A DNA stretch of 64,000 nt from contig NC_021505.1 of the NCBI RefSeq assembly GCF_000412675.1, positions 3,714,501 through 3,778,500 on the forward strand, in the 5' to 3' direction. Below the pieces are notes generated by a model. It searched no databases. It saw only the letters and a program-made list of their open reading frames with translations, and was not told the DNA's origin. The stretch comes from Pseudomonas putida NBRC 14164 (GTDB lineage Bacteria; Pseudomonadota; Gammaproteobacteria; Pseudomonadales; Pseudomonadaceae). The translations under genes were made by a program, and so were the position numbers. Of this stretch, positions 62,405 through 64,000 are shown one piece after another; the first letter of the stretch is position 1; each line of letters starts with the position of its first letter.

Positions 62405-63493
62405 ATGTCCATTGAATTTGTCGGCATGATCTTCCCCCGCCAGTGGTCCGAGACCCGTGGCGTACGCACACCCGACTTCGACCTGCCATTCATCCGTCAC
62501 CACGCCCGCGCCCATGAGCATGCCGGGTTCGACCGGGTGCTGATCGCCAGCGGCCCGGGCAGCGCCGACAGCCTGCAGATAGCCGCCTACGCTGCCGCGC
62601 ACACCGAACGCCTGGGTTTCATGATTGCCCACCGCCCGGCCCTGACCGCGCCGACGGTGGCCGCACGGGCATTCGCCACCCTCGACCACACCACCGGCGG
62701 CGGGCGCATCCGCCTGCATGCGATCACCGGTATCACCGCCGAGCCGCAAGAGGGGGATACGCTGCTGGACAAGACCGAGCGCTACCGGCGTGCCGACGAA
62801 TACCTGGAGATAGTCCGTCGCACCTGGACGGCCGAGGAGCCGTTCGACTTCGAGGGCCGCTACTTCAATATCAAGGGTGCCTTTTCACCGGTGAAGCCGC
62901 TGCAGCAGCCGCATATCCCGATTTCCTTCGGAGGCTCGTCCGACATCGCCTACCAGATCGCCGTCAAGCATGCGGATCTGTATGCCCTGTGGGGTGAGCC
63001 GCTGAGCGGCGTCGCCGAACAGATCGGCAAACTCAAGGCTGCCGCCAACGCCGCAGGCGTAGCGGCGCCGAGGGTCAGCTTGTCGGTACGGCTGATCCTG
63101 GGTGCCACCGAGGAGCAAGCCTGGCAGCGTGCCGAGCAGATCCTCGCGCAGATCAAGGCCAACCCACAGTTTGCGGCGGACAGCCCTTGGCAGAAGCGCA
63201 TCAAGGGCACCGGCTCCGAACGCCTGCTCGCCGCTGCCGCCCGCGCCGACCGGCATGACCGGGCGTTGTGGATGCCGACGGCGACTGCGGTGGGCGCCTA
63301 TGGCGATACTACCGCGCTGGTAGGCACGCCGGAGACCGTGGCCCAGGCGCTGCTCGATTATGTCGACCTTGGGGTGACCACCTTTCTCAACCGGGGCTAC
63401 GACCCGCTGTATGACACGGTGGATTACGGGCGCTGGGTGATTCCAGCGGTGCGCGAGGAAGTTCGGCGCCGCCAGGCCCGGTTTGTGGGGTGA
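62405..63493 (+). CDS. LLM-class FMNH2-dependent monooxygenase (SsuD-like)
   Basis: A 362-residue luciferase-like monooxygenase, closer in length to SsuD (381) than the first one in this cluster. Seen: IEFVGMIFPRQWSETRG, DRVLIASGPGSADSLQIAAY, LGFMIAHRPALTAPTVAARA and the FMN/sulfonate-type loop GGRIRLHAITGITAEPQEGD, with ISFGGSSDIAYQIAVKHADL further on. It should use FMNH2 to oxidise an alkanesulfonate-like substrate. It starts 27 bases after the frameshifted receptor gene. Two different enzymes of this family in one locus suggest two steps or two substrates. Confidence 0.88.
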   Translation: MSIEFVGMIFPRQWSETRGVRTPDFDLPFIRHHARAHEHAGFDRVLIASGPGSADSLQIAAYAAAHTERLGFMIAHRPALTAPTVAARAFATLDHTTGGGRIRLHAITGITAEPQEGDTLLDKTERYRRADEYLEIVRRTWTAEEPFDFEGRYFNIKGAFSPVKPLQQPHIPISFGGSSDIAYQIAVKHADLYALWGEPLSGVAEQIGKLKAAANAAGVAAPRVSLSVRLILGATEEQAWQRAEQILAQIKANPQFAADSPWQKRIKGTGSERLLAAAARADRHDRALWMPTATAVGAYGDTTALVGTPETVAQALLDYVDLGVTTFLNRGYDPLYDTVDYGRWVIPAVREEVRRRQARFVG

Positions 63494-63557
63494 AGGTGGG
63501 GGGGTATGGCTTTGGGGTGCATCTGGGTTGCCGGGTGCATCCCCCCAAGGCAAGCAC

Positions 63558-64000
63558 CTAGAGGCCAACCCGCAACCTCGGCGAATGCTCCACCAGCGTG
63601 CGGGTATAAGCATCAACCGGTCGCCCCAGAACCTGATCGGCAATACCCTGCTCCACCACCCGCCCCCGGCGCAACACCAGCACGCGGTCGGCAATCGCCC
63701 GCACCACCCCAAGGTCATGGGTGACGAACAACAAGGTCACCCCCTCCCCCTGCAATCGCTGCAGCAAGGCCAGTATCGATGCCTGCACCGACACATCCAG
63801 CGCGGAAGTGATCTCGTCACACACCAGCAGCTTCGGCTCGCAGATCAACGCCCGGGCAATCGCCACGCGCTGGCGCTCGCCACCGGACAAGCTATGCGGA
63901 TACAAGTCGGCCACACGCGCCGGTAGCGACACCCGCGCCAGCACGGCCTCGACCCGCTCGCGCGCTTCACCACCGCGTACCCCGAAGAAGTGCGCCAACG
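63558..64000 (-). CDS. Peptide-type ABC transporter ATP-binding protein (C-terminal part, runs off right edge)
   Basis: The frame is open from the edge to a stop at 63558 and covers the second half of an ATP-binding domain: signature LSGGERQRVAIARALI, Walker B LLVCDEITSALDVS, H-loop LLFVTHDLGVVRAIADRVLV, and the C-terminal RTLVEHSPRL tail usual for DppD/DppF-type ATPases. Walker A lies outside the window. It may be the second half of a fused two-ATPase protein. It is convergent with the SsuD-like gene and probably powers the importer served by the family 5 binding lipoprotein at 58040. Confidence 0.88.
   Translation of the reverse strand, partial: LAHFFGVRGGEARERVEAVLARVSLPARVADLYPHSLSGGERQRVAIARALICEPKLLVCDEITSALDVSVQASILALLQRLQGEGVTLLFVTHDLGVVRAIADRVLVLRRGRVVEQGIADQVLGRPVDAYTRTLVEHSPRLRVGL

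Overview
The window looks like chromosomal DNA of a Pseudomonas putida-group gamma-proteobacterium. It is GC-rich. Short paired REP-type palindromes (cores such as GTGGGAGCGGGC and CGCCGGCAAGCC) lie at many gene 3' ends. The gene families are typical of that group: FecI/FecR/TonB-receptor signalling sets, many LysR regulators, DctA, SsuD-like flavin monooxygenases and HemO. I see no rRNA, tRNA, CRISPR array, prophage, insertion sequence or replication origin. The window reads as a run of metabolic accessory loci.

Left part (1-26 kb). It begins with an edge-truncated MFS exporter, then a purine pair (8-oxoguanine deaminase and an NCS2 permease), then a divergent SDR/LysR pair. From 12041 down to 7762 six genes run on the minus strand: ketopantoate-reductase-like, VOC, MaoC, family III CoA transferase, AroE-like and AroQ-like. 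The first five overlap each other by 4 bp. A divergent LysR gene controls one end and a DHA2 exporter follows the other. This looks like one catabolic operon for an unknown hydroaromatic or branched acid. Next come a GNAT, a HemO-type heme oxygenase, an Arg/Trp-rich secreted protein, a 51-residue DUF2986 protein, the phosphoethanolamine transferase CptA, a TetR/DHA2-exporter pair joined by an 11-C tract, a glycine-zipper protein, a LysR, a VOC/unknown pair, an MHS transporter, a VOC gene with a truncated hydrolase behind it, and an alpha/beta hydrolase homologue that lacks its nucleophile.

Middle (26-49 kb). A very large gene (about 1630 codons) encodes a dermonecrotic-toxin-like N-terminus, leucine-rich repeats and a C-terminal NEL-type E3 ubiquitin ligase domain with a Cys-x-Asp motif. 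Scrambled relics follow it. Then come a UvrD-like helicase, a pirin, and an unusual single protein made of an adenylation domain, a carrier domain and a multi-spanning acyltransferase-3-like domain. Two complete iron cell-surface-signalling sets (sigma, FecR, TonB receptor) converge on a transglutaminase/DUF3857 protein and an isochorismatase-family hydrolase. The two receptor genes share the promoter motif GGTTATC-N16-CGACTT, and both sigma genes are preceded by Fur-box-like sequences.

Right part (49-64 kb). A LysR gene is divergent from dctA-ttdA-ttdB, a tartrate uptake and dehydration operon. A stand-alone sigma-54 activator of the SfnR type is divergent from a cluster with a good sigma-54 promoter: a sulfonate-type binding protein, a secreted lipase-like hydrolase, an SsuD-like monooxygenase, a twin-arginine-type peptide-binding lipoprotein, a frameshifted TonB receptor, a second SsuD-like monooxygenase, and the end of a peptide ABC ATPase. 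This is most simply read as an organosulfur scavenging locus.
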